Assembly (NCBI GenBank): GCA_017549325.1
Contig: JAFYVA010000025.1
Span: 1 to 14,972, forward strand
Direction: 5' to 3'
Origin: Oscillospiraceae bacterium
GTDB taxonomy: Bacteria; Bacillota_A; Clostridia; Oscillospirales; Oscillospiraceae
Length of the DNA: 14,972 nucleotides
Under the pieces are notes generated by a model that saw nothing but the letters and a program-made list of their open reading frames with translations, was not told the DNA's origin and did no database searches. The translations under genes and the position numbers were made by a program. Below, one piece after another: positions 7,390 through 14,517 of the stretch (position 1 is the stretch's first letter; every line of letters begins with the position of its first letter).

Positions 7390-8331
7390 TTATACAGCTG
7401 CCAAAATGTGCATATTGCGCAGTTGGCTGTCGGCGATACGGTCGTTGACAGAATAGGCGTGCTTTTCCAAATCGCCGCAAATGGCCTCGGTGAGCTGCTG
7501 ATTCTGCAAAAGGGAGATGACCTGCCCAGCCAGCTCCTCCATCAGCTGCTGTTTCTCCTGCGCCGTATCCTCATCATTGGGGGTGCAGAGGAGATATTCC
7601 AGTACACGCGCGCTGTCCGATAGCAGAGGAAGCTCCCGCAATGCGCGGAAACGCCATTTGTAGAAGGGGAGATAGCGCTCGTTCAGCAGAAAGATGACTG
7701 CCAAAGCGGCGTTGACAAACTCATTTATAGCCAGTTGTGCCGCAGCTGTTTCGCCGTGGGCAAGGCAGCGGGAATAGTTGTATTGTCCCGCCTGCGCCAT
7801 CAGCAGCAGATTTCCGGCCAGCTTTTTGCACCGCACATCGTGGGGATAGGATGCCAAACGCTGACGAATGGCGCTGACCTCACCGCAGTTATCAAGGAAC
7901 AGAGCGCCGTTGGTGCATTCTGCCAGCGTATATTCCGGGACACGCAGCCAATCGTAGAGGCTCAGTTCACCGCAGGAATTACCGATTTTCTCGGAGAAGA
8001 ATTCACTTGTACGCAGTACGCCTTGCCGTGCGCCGCCCACAGGGGTAACAAGGCTGCGGCGCAGACCCATGAATTCACGGGGCAGCTTGGCATAAGCCCG
8101 CTCCAACAGGAAGGCGGTACGGCGGTCGACGACATCCTCACCGGGAAGGAAGATACAGAATCCCGGCTCAAAATCATGGTCACGGGAAATTTCGTCATCG
8201 TAACCGAAACACTCCGAGCCACTGCCGAACCGTCCAACGGCCAGATAGGGAAGGAGGGCGGGAAACTGCTGTTCCAACATGGGACGGCCGTACGCTTCAA
8301 AGAATGCGCGGCTCAGTTCAAGACCTTTCAT
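7390..8331 (-). CDS. DUF4037 domain protein, nucleotidyltransferase-like
   Basis: 313-aa protein matching what I know of the DUF4037 family, which has a polymerase-beta-like nucleotidyltransferase fold. The key stretch is GSGSECFGYDDE (36-47) followed by SRDHDF (49-54). The GS pair and D51/D53 correspond to the nucleotide and metal site of such enzymes. A helical C-terminal region follows, with the family-typical YKWRFRALRELP around residues 232-243. The product and substrate of these proteins are not established, so no reaction is claimed. The gene overlaps the end of the upstream TPR gene by 14 bases (8318-8331), indicating translational coupling. GAGGA lies just upstream of the ATG on the minus strand. 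No signal peptide or membrane segment is seen, so it should act in the cytoplasm. The NTase residues look intact, so it is probably active rather than a relic. Confidence 0.85.
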   Translation of the reverse strand: MKGLELSRAFFEAYGRPMLEQQFPALLPYLAVGRFGSGSECFGYDDEISRDHDFEPGFCIFLPGEDVVDRRTAFLLERAYAKLPREFMGLRRSLVTPVGGARQGVLRTSEFFSEKIGNSCGELSLYDWLRVPEYTLAECTNGALFLDNCGEVSAIRQRLASYPHDVRCKKLAGNLLLMAQAGQYNYSRCLAHGETAAAQLAINEFVNAALAVIFLLNERYLPFYKWRFRALRELPLLSDSARVLEYLLCTPNDEDTAQEKQQLMEELAGQVISLLQNQQLTEAICGDLEKHAYSVNDRIADSQLRNMHILAAV

Positions 8332-9142
8332 AAATCGTCCTCGCTCTTTCCTTTAAATCATTGGCAATGAAGAAATAGCCGTAGTAGTCAAAGGTAGGGG
8401 CACACTTCTCGCAGACAAAGGCGTAGTAGCCGTTGTGAGGCAGGGAAGGGGTATTCAGCAGGTCGGCGGCAATGTCGATATACTGTGCAATCTTGTGCTC
8501 CGCCTTTTCCAGACCGTGTTCTGCTTCCACCGCGTTGGCCATATTCAAATAGGTAATGGCCTGCTCCAGTGCGCCGTTTTCGGCGTTGCCCATGATGGTA
8601 AGCGCCCGCTTATATAACTCGTGCGCTTCGCCATAGCGCCCCAGGCTCACCAGCGTCAGTGCCATGTTGTTATACAGGCCGCCCACGCGGGCATCCGTGT
8701 GGGACAGCTCACGGTGATAGATGGCCTGTGCCCGCTCGAAGAGGGGGAGGGCTGCCTCCGGCTGAGAGAAGGCCTGATATACCGTAGCGGCATTGATGCA
8801 CACGGTAGCGGCGGCGATGGATTCCTCGCCCACCTCGTGGAGGAGAGACAGTGCGGCCTTTGCGTGGGCGATGGCTTCGTCGCCTTCGCCCATCTTGCGG
8901 GAAAAGCCCATCCATTCGCTGTGGACACCGAAGGCGCCACGCAGATCGCCGTTGCTCTCCGCTTCGGCCAGCCAGAAGGTGAGATGACGGCGGGCGGCGG
9001 CAAAATCCTGCTGCCCCATGTATTCGTCCAGCTTTTCAGCCACGCGCTCCAGGGGGATACACTTGACGGCGTTTCGGTTCATGCAGAGGGGGCAGGCGGG
9101 TTCGAGATAGTCCTCGGGAGAGAGAATGCGTCTATTTTCCAT
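8318..9142 (-). CDS. Tetratricopeptide repeat protein with terminal CxxC motifs
   Basis: 274-aa cytoplasmic protein. I use ATG 9142 (MENRR...) as the start because the GGAGG at 9154-9150 is 7 bases away; the TTG at 9148 would be only one base from it. Residues about 70-230 hold several TPR-like helical hairpins (for example GLYNNMALTLVSLGRYGEAHELYKRAL, quoted in part here: YNNMALTLVSLGRYGEAHEL), a scaffold for protein-protein contacts. Two CxxC pairs frame the repeats: CPLC (17-20), with C28 nearby, and CEKC (244-247) before an aromatic-rich tail (FDYYGYFF). The four cysteines could bind one metal ion or form disulfides; this is inference. The gene is first in a two-gene unit with the overlapping DUF4037 gene, so the TPR protein is a likely partner or substrate adaptor of that putative nucleotidyltransferase. 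The pathway is unknown. Confidence 0.82.
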   Translation of the reverse strand: MENRRILSPEDYLEPACPLCMNRNAVKCIPLERVAEKLDEYMGQQDFAAARRHLTFWLAEAESNGDLRGAFGVHSEWMGFSRKMGEGDEAIAHAKAALSLLHEVGEESIAAATVCINAATVYQAFSQPEAALPLFERAQAIYHRELSHTDARVGGLYNNMALTLVSLGRYGEAHELYKRALTIMGNAENGALEQAITYLNMANAVEAEHGLEKAEHKIAQYIDIAADLLNTPSLPHNGYYAFVCEKCAPTFDYYGYFFIANDLKERARTIYERS

Positions 9143-9174
9143 GGGCAAACCTCCGTGTGAAATTTGTTTTTTTC

Positions 9175-9183
9175 ATATTACCA
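9175..9183 (-). promoter_or_regulatory. Possible extended -10 promoter of the TPR/DUF4037 unit
   Basis: On the minus strand TGG-TAATAT (9183 to 9175) is an extended -10 element, with a predicted start near 9168 and a short leader of about 25 nt. No good -35 hexamer is visible at the expected distance. It would be divergent from the rnpB promoter. Confidence 0.35.
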
Positions 9184-9243
9184 CAATATTTTGCGGTTTG
9201 CTTGTGGCATATATCACACATTCTGTAAAATGCAGTGTTTTTA

Positions 9244-9272
9244 TTGACATTGTTGCTGTCGTTTTGTAAAAT
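9244..9272 (+). promoter_or_regulatory. Sigma-A promoter of rnpB
   Basis: TTGACA (9244-9249) and TAAAAT (9267-9272) are 17 bp apart. Transcription is expected at about 9279, which coincides with the first base of the P1 helix of RNase P RNA, supporting both calls. Confidence 0.9.
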
Positions 9273-9278
9273 AGACGG

Positions 9279-9731
9279 GCGAGGTGTTCAGACAGTCGCG
9301 GCGGCAAAGGCGAAAGCCTGCCGATGAGGAAAGTCCGGGCTCCACAGGGCGAGGATAACGGGTAACGCCCGCCGAAGGCGACTTCAGGAAAAGTGCAACA
9401 GAGATATACCGCCTCACAGCCCGATATGGGGTCCCCGCAAAAACAGCGTTTTTGTGGGGAGAGGAGGTGCAACGGAATGAGTTCGGCCTGCTGCTTGCAG
9501 CGGGACGAATGATATGAAGTTTGCACCGACGAGGTAAGGGTGGAAAGGTGAGGTAAGAGCTCACCCGATGGCTCGAGAGTGCCCATCGCTGTAAACTCTA
9601 TCCGGAGCAACACCGCTATGGGGACACATGGTTGGCCCGACCGTCTCCGAGGTGGCTTGATCGCCGCGGCAACGCGGCGGCTAGATAGATGACTGTCAAC
9701 GACAGAACCCGGCTTACAGAGCAGCTCGCAG
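9279..9731 (+). ncRNA. rnpB: RNase P RNA, bacterial class A
   Basis: Catalytic RNA that removes 5' leaders from precursor tRNAs. Landmarks in order: GAGGAAAGTCCGGGCTCC (conserved region I) near 9327, GGTAACGCC at 9361-9369, a GTAAGAGCTCACC segment near 9553, GACTGTC near 9691, and CGACAGAACCCGGCTTAC (the conserved 3' block) at 9700-9717. The ends are set by helix P1: 9279-9289 pairs with 9719-9729 over 11 positions, with one mismatch and one G-U pair. A 12-bp arm lies around 9433-9459, with a loop AGC, and a GCAA-capped stem around 9665-9678. The class A layout, not the Bacillus class B layout, fits clostridia outside Bacilli. The exact 3' end is uncertain by a few bases. Open frames on the opposite strand here are not genes. 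Confidence 0.96.
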
Positions 9732-9737
9732 ATATGG

Positions 9738-9774
9738 AAAAGACGGCGCAAATCGCCGTCCTTTTCTTTTTTTG
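9738..9774 (+). terminator. Terminator of rnpB
   Basis: GACGGCG (9742-9748) pairs with CGCCGTC (9754-9760) around CAAAT. The stem can extend by AAAA/TTTT past a bulged C, and is followed by a T-rich run to 9773. Confidence 0.9.
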
Positions 9775-9841
9775 GTTGACTTATTGTGAAAAACATACAA
9801 AACGGACGGGATTATTTTTGGATTTTTGTGGATATTAAGGG

Positions 9842-9878
9842 TTTACATTAGCGTGCTAAAGTGGTAGAGTGATAGCAC
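9842..9878 (+). promoter_or_regulatory. Promoter and overlapping operator-like repeats of the ABC importer
   Basis: TTTACA (9842-9847) and TAGAGT (9865-9870) are 17 bp apart, with an extended -10 TGG (9862-9864). Two nested inverted repeats overlap them. TTAGC-GT-GCTAA (9848-9859) fills the spacer next to the -35. GTGCTA (9853-9858) is matched by TAGCAC (9873-9878) across the -10. A repressor bound here would block polymerase, so regulated expression is likely, but the regulator is not in the window. Confidence 0.6.
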
Positions 9879-9887
9879 AACAGAAAT

Positions 9888-9913
9888 GCCGCTGCGGTAG
9901 GAACGCAGCAGGC
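9888..9913 (+). promoter_or_regulatory. Leader hairpin before the ABC receptor gene
   Basis: GCC-GCTGCG (9888-9896) pairs with CGCAGC-A-GGC (9904-9913) around a seven-base GTAGGAA loop, with one bulged A. It lies five bases before the AAGGAGA ribosome binding site and could protect the mRNA or tune translation. Confidence 0.4.
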
Positions 9914-9929
9914 AAAAAAGGAGAAAGCT

Positions 9930-10748
9930 ATGAAAAAGTTTTTTGCAATGATGCTGGCACTGGTTATGGTGCTGTCTCTGGCCGCTTGCGGCGCCAAGGC
10001 TCCCGCTGATGACGCTGCCACCCCCGATGACGGTGCTGTTGAAGATACCAAGATCGTCTACGCCGTTGAGGCCGGCTCCGCCGGTGAGGCTGCTGCTCAG
10101 GACAACGGTTTCGAGTTCGTTTCCGTTGAGACTCAGGCTACCGCTCTGATGGAAGTTCAGGCCGGTACTTCCGATGCTGCTATTATCGACTCCCTGATGG
10201 CTGCTGCCATGGTGGGTGAGGGTACCAGCTATCCCGATCTGGTCATCACCGATCAGAAGCTGACCGAGGAGCTGTACGGCGCCGGCTGCCGCAAGGACAG
10301 CGACCTGACCTCCTTCATCAACGAGGTGTTCTACGAGACCTATCAGTCCGGCAAGCTGCAGGAGATCGCCGCTACTTACGGTGTTGAGGCTGCTCTGATT
10401 GAGATGCCCGAGGCCGCTTATGAGCCCGCCGCTGAGAACAGCGATGTGGAGTACATCAAGGCCAATGGCAAGCTGGTGGTTGGTATCACCGACTTCGCCC
10501 CCATGGATTACAAGGATGAGAACGGCGAGTGGATCGGCTTTGACGCTGACATGGCCAAGATCGTGGCTGATAAGCTGGGTGTCGAGTGCGTGTTCGTCGA
10601 GATCGACTGGGGCAGCAAGATCATGGAGCTGGATGCCAAGAACATCGATGTGGTGTGGAACGGCATGACTCTGACCGACGCTGTTGTGGCTGCAATGAAC
10701 TGCACCAACCCCTACTGCAACAACGCTCAGGTGGTCATCACCAAGTAA
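9930..10748 (+). CDS. ABC importer solute-binding lipoprotein, circularly permuted family-3 (amino-acid type) receptor
   Basis: 272-aa receptor for the permease and ATPase encoded next to it. It has a lipoprotein signal with lipobox LAAC and C20, then an Asp/Ala-rich linker to about residue 40; AAGGAGA sits just before ATG 9930. Residues 41-158 (VYAVEAGSAGEAA, SDAAIIDS, ending LQEIAATYGVEAAL) look like the part that normally comes second in this family. Residues 176-272 (YIKANGKLVVGITDFAPMDY, GFDADMAKIVADKLGVE, WNGMTLT, NNAQVVI) look like the part that normally comes first. The halves are joined by a short Glu/Ala/Pro linker (159-175). The stop follows exactly where the first hinge strand usually crosses to lobe 2. 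Order is therefore reversed, a natural circular permutation. The arginine usual in the lobe-1 TxxxR segment is replaced (LTDAVVAAM). Preferred codons throughout suggest high expression. The ligand is unknown. Confidence 0.9.
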   Translation: MKKFFAMMLALVMVLSLAACGAKAPADDAATPDDGAVEDTKIVYAVEAGSAGEAAAQDNGFEFVSVETQATALMEVQAGTSDAAIIDSLMAAAMVGEGTSYPDLVITDQKLTEELYGAGCRKDSDLTSFINEVFYETYQSGKLQEIAATYGVEAALIEMPEAAYEPAAENSDVEYIKANGKLVVGITDFAPMDYKDENGEWIGFDADMAKIVADKLGVECVFVEIDWGSKIMELDAKNIDVVWNGMTLTDAVVAAMNCTNPYCNNAQVVITK

Positions 10749-10769
10749 CAACAAAGATAACAATTTCAT

Positions 10770-10813
10770 CCGAAGGCAGAGAGCGTCGGCTCCCTGCCTT
10801 CGGGGCTGTTTTT
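10770..10813 (+). terminator. Hairpin between receptor and permease genes (leaky terminator or stabiliser)
   Basis: CCGAAGGCAG (10770-10779) pairs with CTGCCTTCGG (10794-10803), continued inward by GAGC/GCTC around GTCG with one A-C mismatch. Five Ts come only after GGCTG (10809-10813), so termination may be partial. Such a structure typically gives more receptor than permease mRNA. Confidence 0.7.
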
Positions 10814-10841
10814 GAGTACTGTATTTGAGGAGAAATCCCGT

Positions 10842-11498
10842 ATGTTTCTAACTGTAACGCTGAGCGTTTTGGGCGGTGTGTTGGAGCTGTTGAAGCTCTT
10901 TGCGCTGACGCTGCTGTTCTCGCTGCCTCTGGGTCTTGTGATCGCCTTTGGCCTCATGAGCCGTGTTAAGTTCATCCGCGCCGTGTGCGATGTTTTCGTG
11001 TGGATCATCCGCTCCACGCCGCTGATGCTGCAGTTGATGATCGTTTTCTACGGCCCCGGTATGTGGTTTAACTTCAATCCCTGGAGCGCCATGGGCGACG
11101 GACGCATGACTGCCTGTGTGGTGGCCTTCGTCATCAACTATGCCTGCTATTTTGCCGTGATTTATCGCGGTGGTATCGAGGGCGTCCCCGTTGGTCAGCG
11201 CGAGGCCGGCGAGGTGCTGGGCATGACCAACAGCCAGATCTTCTTCAAGGTTACCCTGCTGCAGATGGTCAAGCGCATCGTACCCCCTATGTCCAACGAG
11301 ATCATCACGCTGGTGAAGGATACCTCTCTTGCCCGTATTATCGGCGTTATCGAGGTCATTAAGGCCGGTGAGTCTTTCATGAAGTCTGCCGGTATCATCT
11401 GGCCGTTGTTCTACACCATGATCTACTACCTCATTCTGGTGGGTATCCTGACCATCCTCTTCAACTACATCGAGCGTAAGCTCAGCTACTTCAGATAA
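10842..11498 (+). CDS. Amino-acid-type ABC importer permease (HisM/GlnP family)
   Basis: Membrane subunit that forms the transport channel, 218 aa from ATG 10842. GAGGAG (10827-10832) supports this start; an in-frame TTG at 10812 would add 10 residues but lies inside the U-tract of the preceding hairpin. About five hydrophobic segments are visible (roughly 15-38, 50-70, 90-108, 160-178 and 188-208), the usual number for this family. The cytoplasmic EAA loop that docks to the ATPase is clear: YRGGIEGVPVGQREAGEVLG (108-127). RSTPLMLQL (57-65) is also typical of polar amino acid permeases. Only one permease gene is present, so the channel is probably a homodimer. It is followed 17 bases later by the ATPase gene. 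The specificity is not readable. Confidence 0.94.
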   Translation: MFLTVTLSVLGGVLELLKLFALTLLFSLPLGLVIAFGLMSRVKFIRAVCDVFVWIIRSTPLMLQLMIVFYGPGMWFNFNPWSAMGDGRMTACVVAFVINYACYFAVIYRGGIEGVPVGQREAGEVLGMTNSQIFFKVTLLQMVKRIVPPMSNEIITLVKDTSLARIIGVIEVIKAGESFMKSAGIIWPLFYTMIYYLILVGILTILFNYIERKLSYFR

Positions 11499-11515
11499 CG
11501 GGAGGTGAAGCTGTA

Positions 11516-12286
<771 letters not shown>

Positions 12287-12293
12287 CGCCAAT

Positions 12294-12322
12294 AAAATCC
12301 ACCTGAAAGGGTGGATTTTTTT
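12294..12322 (+). terminator. Terminator of the ABC importer operon
   Basis: AAATCCACC (12295-12303) pairs with GGTGGATTT (12310-12318) around TGAAAG and runs into seven Ts (12316-12322). Confidence 0.94.
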
Positions 12323-12335
12323 CGTCTTGTCTGTG

Positions 12336-12364
12336 TTGAATATCGCGCCGTATTGCAGTATAAT
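12336..12364 (+). promoter_or_regulatory. Promoter of the murD-yunB-ligA unit
   Basis: TTGAAT (12336-12341) and a consensus TATAAT (12359-12364) are 17 bp apart, directly after the importer terminator and about 31 nt upstream of the murD ATG counting from the likely start point. Confidence 0.75.
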
Positions 12365-12401
12365 ATACAAGAGAAATTATGCGTATCAGGGAGGGTATCC
12401 C

Positions 12402-13787
12402 ATGAAATTACAGGACTATATGGAGTCTCTGCGCGGCCGCAGCGTGGCGGTCATTGGCATCGGCGTCAGCAATACGCCCCTCATTCGCCGTCTGTGCCAA
12501 TTCGGTATTGATGTGACCGCCTGTGATAAGACAAGCGCGGAGCAGCTGGGTGAGCTGGCCGAAGAACTGACGGCGCTGGGTGCTAAGCTGCAGCTTGGTG
12601 CGGATTATCTGGATCATCTGACTCAGGACGTGATTTTCCGTACGCCCGGTCTGAGGCACGATGTACCGCAGCTGAAGGCAGCTGTGGAGCGCGGTGCTAC
12701 CCTCACCTCCGAGATGGAGGTGTTCTTTGAGGTCTGCCCCTGTCCCATCATCGCTGTCACCGGCTCTGATGGCAAGACGACGACCACCACCATTATCGCC
12801 AAGCTGCTGGAGAAGGCGGGGTATACCGTCCACCTGGGCGGCAACATCGGCAATCCCTTACTGTGTGAAGCCGACACCATGCGCGTCACCGACATCGCGG
12901 TGCTGGAACTGTCCAGCTTCCAGCTGATGACCATGACCCACAGTGCCCATGTGGCTGTCATCACCAATCTCGCCCCCAACCATCTGGATGTCCATACCGA
13001 CATGGAGGAGTATGTAGCCTCCAAGGAGAATATCTTCCTGCACCAGTGGGCAGGCGACAGCGTGATTTTGAACTATGACAACGCTCTGACCCGTGCCGAG
13101 GCGGAAAAAGCCGTGGGCGGCGTGCAGTTCTTCAGCCGTCTGGAGCAGGTGGAGGAGGGCACCTTCCTCCGTGGTGATGTGATTTTCCGCCGCAGTGGGG
13201 GACAGGTGCAGCGCATCATGTCCGTGGAGGATATCAAGCTCCCCGGTGTTCATAACGTGGAGAACTATCTGGCGGCGATCGCCGCCGTGGGCGATCTGGT
13301 ACCCGCTGAGGTGATCCGTGAGTTTGCCCGGGAATTCGGCGGCGTGGAGCACCGCATTGAGCTGGTGCGTACCTACCGCGGTGTGCGGTATTATAATGAC
13401 TCCATCGCCTCCAGCCCCAGCCGTACTACGGCAGGCCTGCGCTCTTTTAAGGAGAAGGTGATCCTCATCGCCGGCGGATACGATAAGCATATCCCCTTCG
13501 ACGATTTGGGAAAAGAGATCGCAGAGCATGTGAAGCTTCTTGTCCTTTGCGGCGACACGGCTGAGAAGATCCGCGATGCCGTCATCAAAGCGCCCAACTA
13601 TCAAGAGGGATGCCCTGAGATTGTAATGGTAACTCCCTTTACAGCGGCGGTGGAAACGGCCCGTGACCGCGCGGTGGAGGGGGATGTGGTGACGCTGTCT
13701 CCCGCCTGTGCCGCCTTCGACCAGTTCAAGAACTTCATGGTGCGAGGCAAGACCTTCAAGGCCATTGTCAACAGCTGGGAGGAATAA
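12402..13787 (+). CDS. murD: UDP-N-acetylmuramoyl-L-alanine--D-glutamate ligase
   Basis: Cytoplasmic Mur ligase that adds D-glutamate to UDP-MurNAc-L-Ala in peptidoglycan precursor synthesis, using ATP. 461 aa from ATG 12402; GGGAGGG (12389-12395) lies 6 bases upstream. A 72-codon upstream extension of the frame runs through the promoter and terminator and is discarded. The N-terminal Rossmann-type domain binding UDP has GIGVSNTPL (19-27). The ATP P-loop is GSDGKTT (121-127); many MurD have N where this has D. Then GGNIGNPLL (146-154), LELSSFQL (168-175) and ITNLAPNHLDVH (187-198) define the central domain. YYNDSIASSPSRTTAGL, IAGGYDKHIPF and LSPACAAFDQFKNF mark the C-terminal domain and identify MurD rather than MurC, E or F. 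It probably heads an operon with yunB and ligA. Confidence 0.96.
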   Translation: MKLQDYMESLRGRSVAVIGIGVSNTPLIRRLCQFGIDVTACDKTSAEQLGELAEELTALGAKLQLGADYLDHLTQDVIFRTPGLRHDVPQLKAAVERGATLTSEMEVFFEVCPCPIIAVTGSDGKTTTTTIIAKLLEKAGYTVHLGGNIGNPLLCEADTMRVTDIAVLELSSFQLMTMTHSAHVAVITNLAPNHLDVHTDMEEYVASKENIFLHQWAGDSVILNYDNALTRAEAEKAVGGVQFFSRLEQVEEGTFLRGDVIFRRSGGQVQRIMSVEDIKLPGVHNVENYLAAIAAVGDLVPAEVIREFAREFGGVEHRIELVRTYRGVRYYNDSIASSPSRTTAGLRSFKEKVILIAGGYDKHIPFDDLGKEIAEHVKLLVLCGDTAEKIRDAVIKAPNYQEGCPEIVMVTPFTAAVETARDRAVEGDVVTLSPACAAFDQFKNFMVRGKTFKAIVNSWEE

Positions 13788-13802
13788 GGAAAAGCCCTGC
13801 TG

Positions 13803-13834
13803 CCATACCCTTATCTGAAGGGGTGAGCGTATGG
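13803..13834 (+). promoter_or_regulatory. Hairpin that could hide the yunB ribosome binding site and start codon
   Basis: CCCTT (13808-13812) pairs with AAGGG (13818-13822), part of the yunB Shine-Dalgarno sequence. CCATA (13803-13807) pairs with TATGG (13830-13834), which contains the ATG start. A six-base internal loop lies between on one side. This could lower yunB translation from murD read-through. Confidence 0.4.
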
Positions 13835-14517
13835 GTCATCTGCGGTATCTGCGTTTCAATCGCCGTCAGCGGCGGATCATCTGGACAACACTGGTATGCC
13901 TTGTGCTGCTGGCGCTGACGGTTCTGGTGATCTCCCATCTGCGGCCTGTATTGACCAGCATGGCCTCGGCCAGAGTATCCAACAGTGTCAACCGCATCGT
14001 GGCCTCCGCCGTTGACGAGGCCATCCGAAACGGTGAGATCGACTACGATAACTTCATCAGCTTTGAGAAAGACGATACCGGCCGTGTGACGGCTCTTCGC
14101 AGCAATGTGGCCGAGGTCAATCGCATGCAGAGCAGCATCGCTGAGAAAATATTGCAGCGCCTGTCGGAGGTATCGGTCACGGAACTGCGGATCCCCGTGG
14201 GTACGCTGACCGGCTCGGCACTGTTGGCGGGCCGCGGGCCGTACATCACCGTGCGGATGCAGTCGGTGGGCAGTGCCAGCGCCGTGTTCCGCAATGCCTT
14301 CTCCGCCGCAGGGATCAACCAGACCCGCCACCAGATACTGCTGGAGGTGGATGTATATATGAGCATCCTCCTGCCGGGAATCCGTACCTCCACCACGGTA
14401 TCCAATGAAATCGTGGTGGCTGAGACGGTGATCGTGGGGAATGTGCCGGAGAGCTATACATACTTTTCTGCATCGCCGGAGGACACCGTGGACTACGGTG
14501 CCAATGTGTTAGATTGA
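13831..14517 (+). CDS. yunB: Sporulation protein YunB-like
   Basis: 228-aa membrane-anchored protein resembling YunB, a forespore-engulfment-stage protein of Bacillus; its molecular role is not well established. A basic N-terminus (HLRYLRFNRRQRR) precedes one transmembrane segment (about 16-36). The remainder should be outside the cytoplasmic membrane. Family-like landmarks are the helical AN(D)-rich region around SVNRIVASAVDEAI, the VNRMQSSIAEKILQRL stretch, IPVGTLTGSALLAGRGP, and the IRTSTTVSNEIVVAETVIVG block near the end. ATG 13831 follows AAGGGGTGA (13818-13826). It lies 43 bases after murD and 15 bases before ligA, so all three are probably co-transcribed, with a possible sporulation-specific input not visible here. 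Its presence is the main sign that the host forms spores. Confidence 0.82.
   Translation: MGHLRYLRFNRRQRRIIWTTLVCLVLLALTVLVISHLRPVLTSMASARVSNSVNRIVASAVDEAIRNGEIDYDNFISFEKDDTGRVTALRSNVAEVNRMQSSIAEKILQRLSEVSVTELRIPVGTLTGSALLAGRGPYITVRMQSVGSASAVFRNAFSAAGINQTRHQILLEVDVYMSILLPGIRTSTTVSNEIVVAETVIVGNVPESYTYFSASPEDTVDYGANVLD

Noticed and set aside
7735..8370. Plus-strand open frame of 211 codons opposite the DUF4037 gene
   Set aside because: No ribosome binding site or domain; the minus strand carries the GSGSE...RDHDF motif and is coupled to the TPR gene.
9173..9796. Minus-strand open frame of 207 codons across rnpB
   Set aside because: It is the complement of RNase P RNA, whose conserved blocks, promoter and terminator are clear. 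Proteins predicted opposite rnpB are a known annotation error.
9843..10769. Minus-strand open frame of 308 codons opposite the receptor gene
   Set aside because: Antisense to a lipoprotein gene with signal, lipobox and family motifs; no independent start signals.
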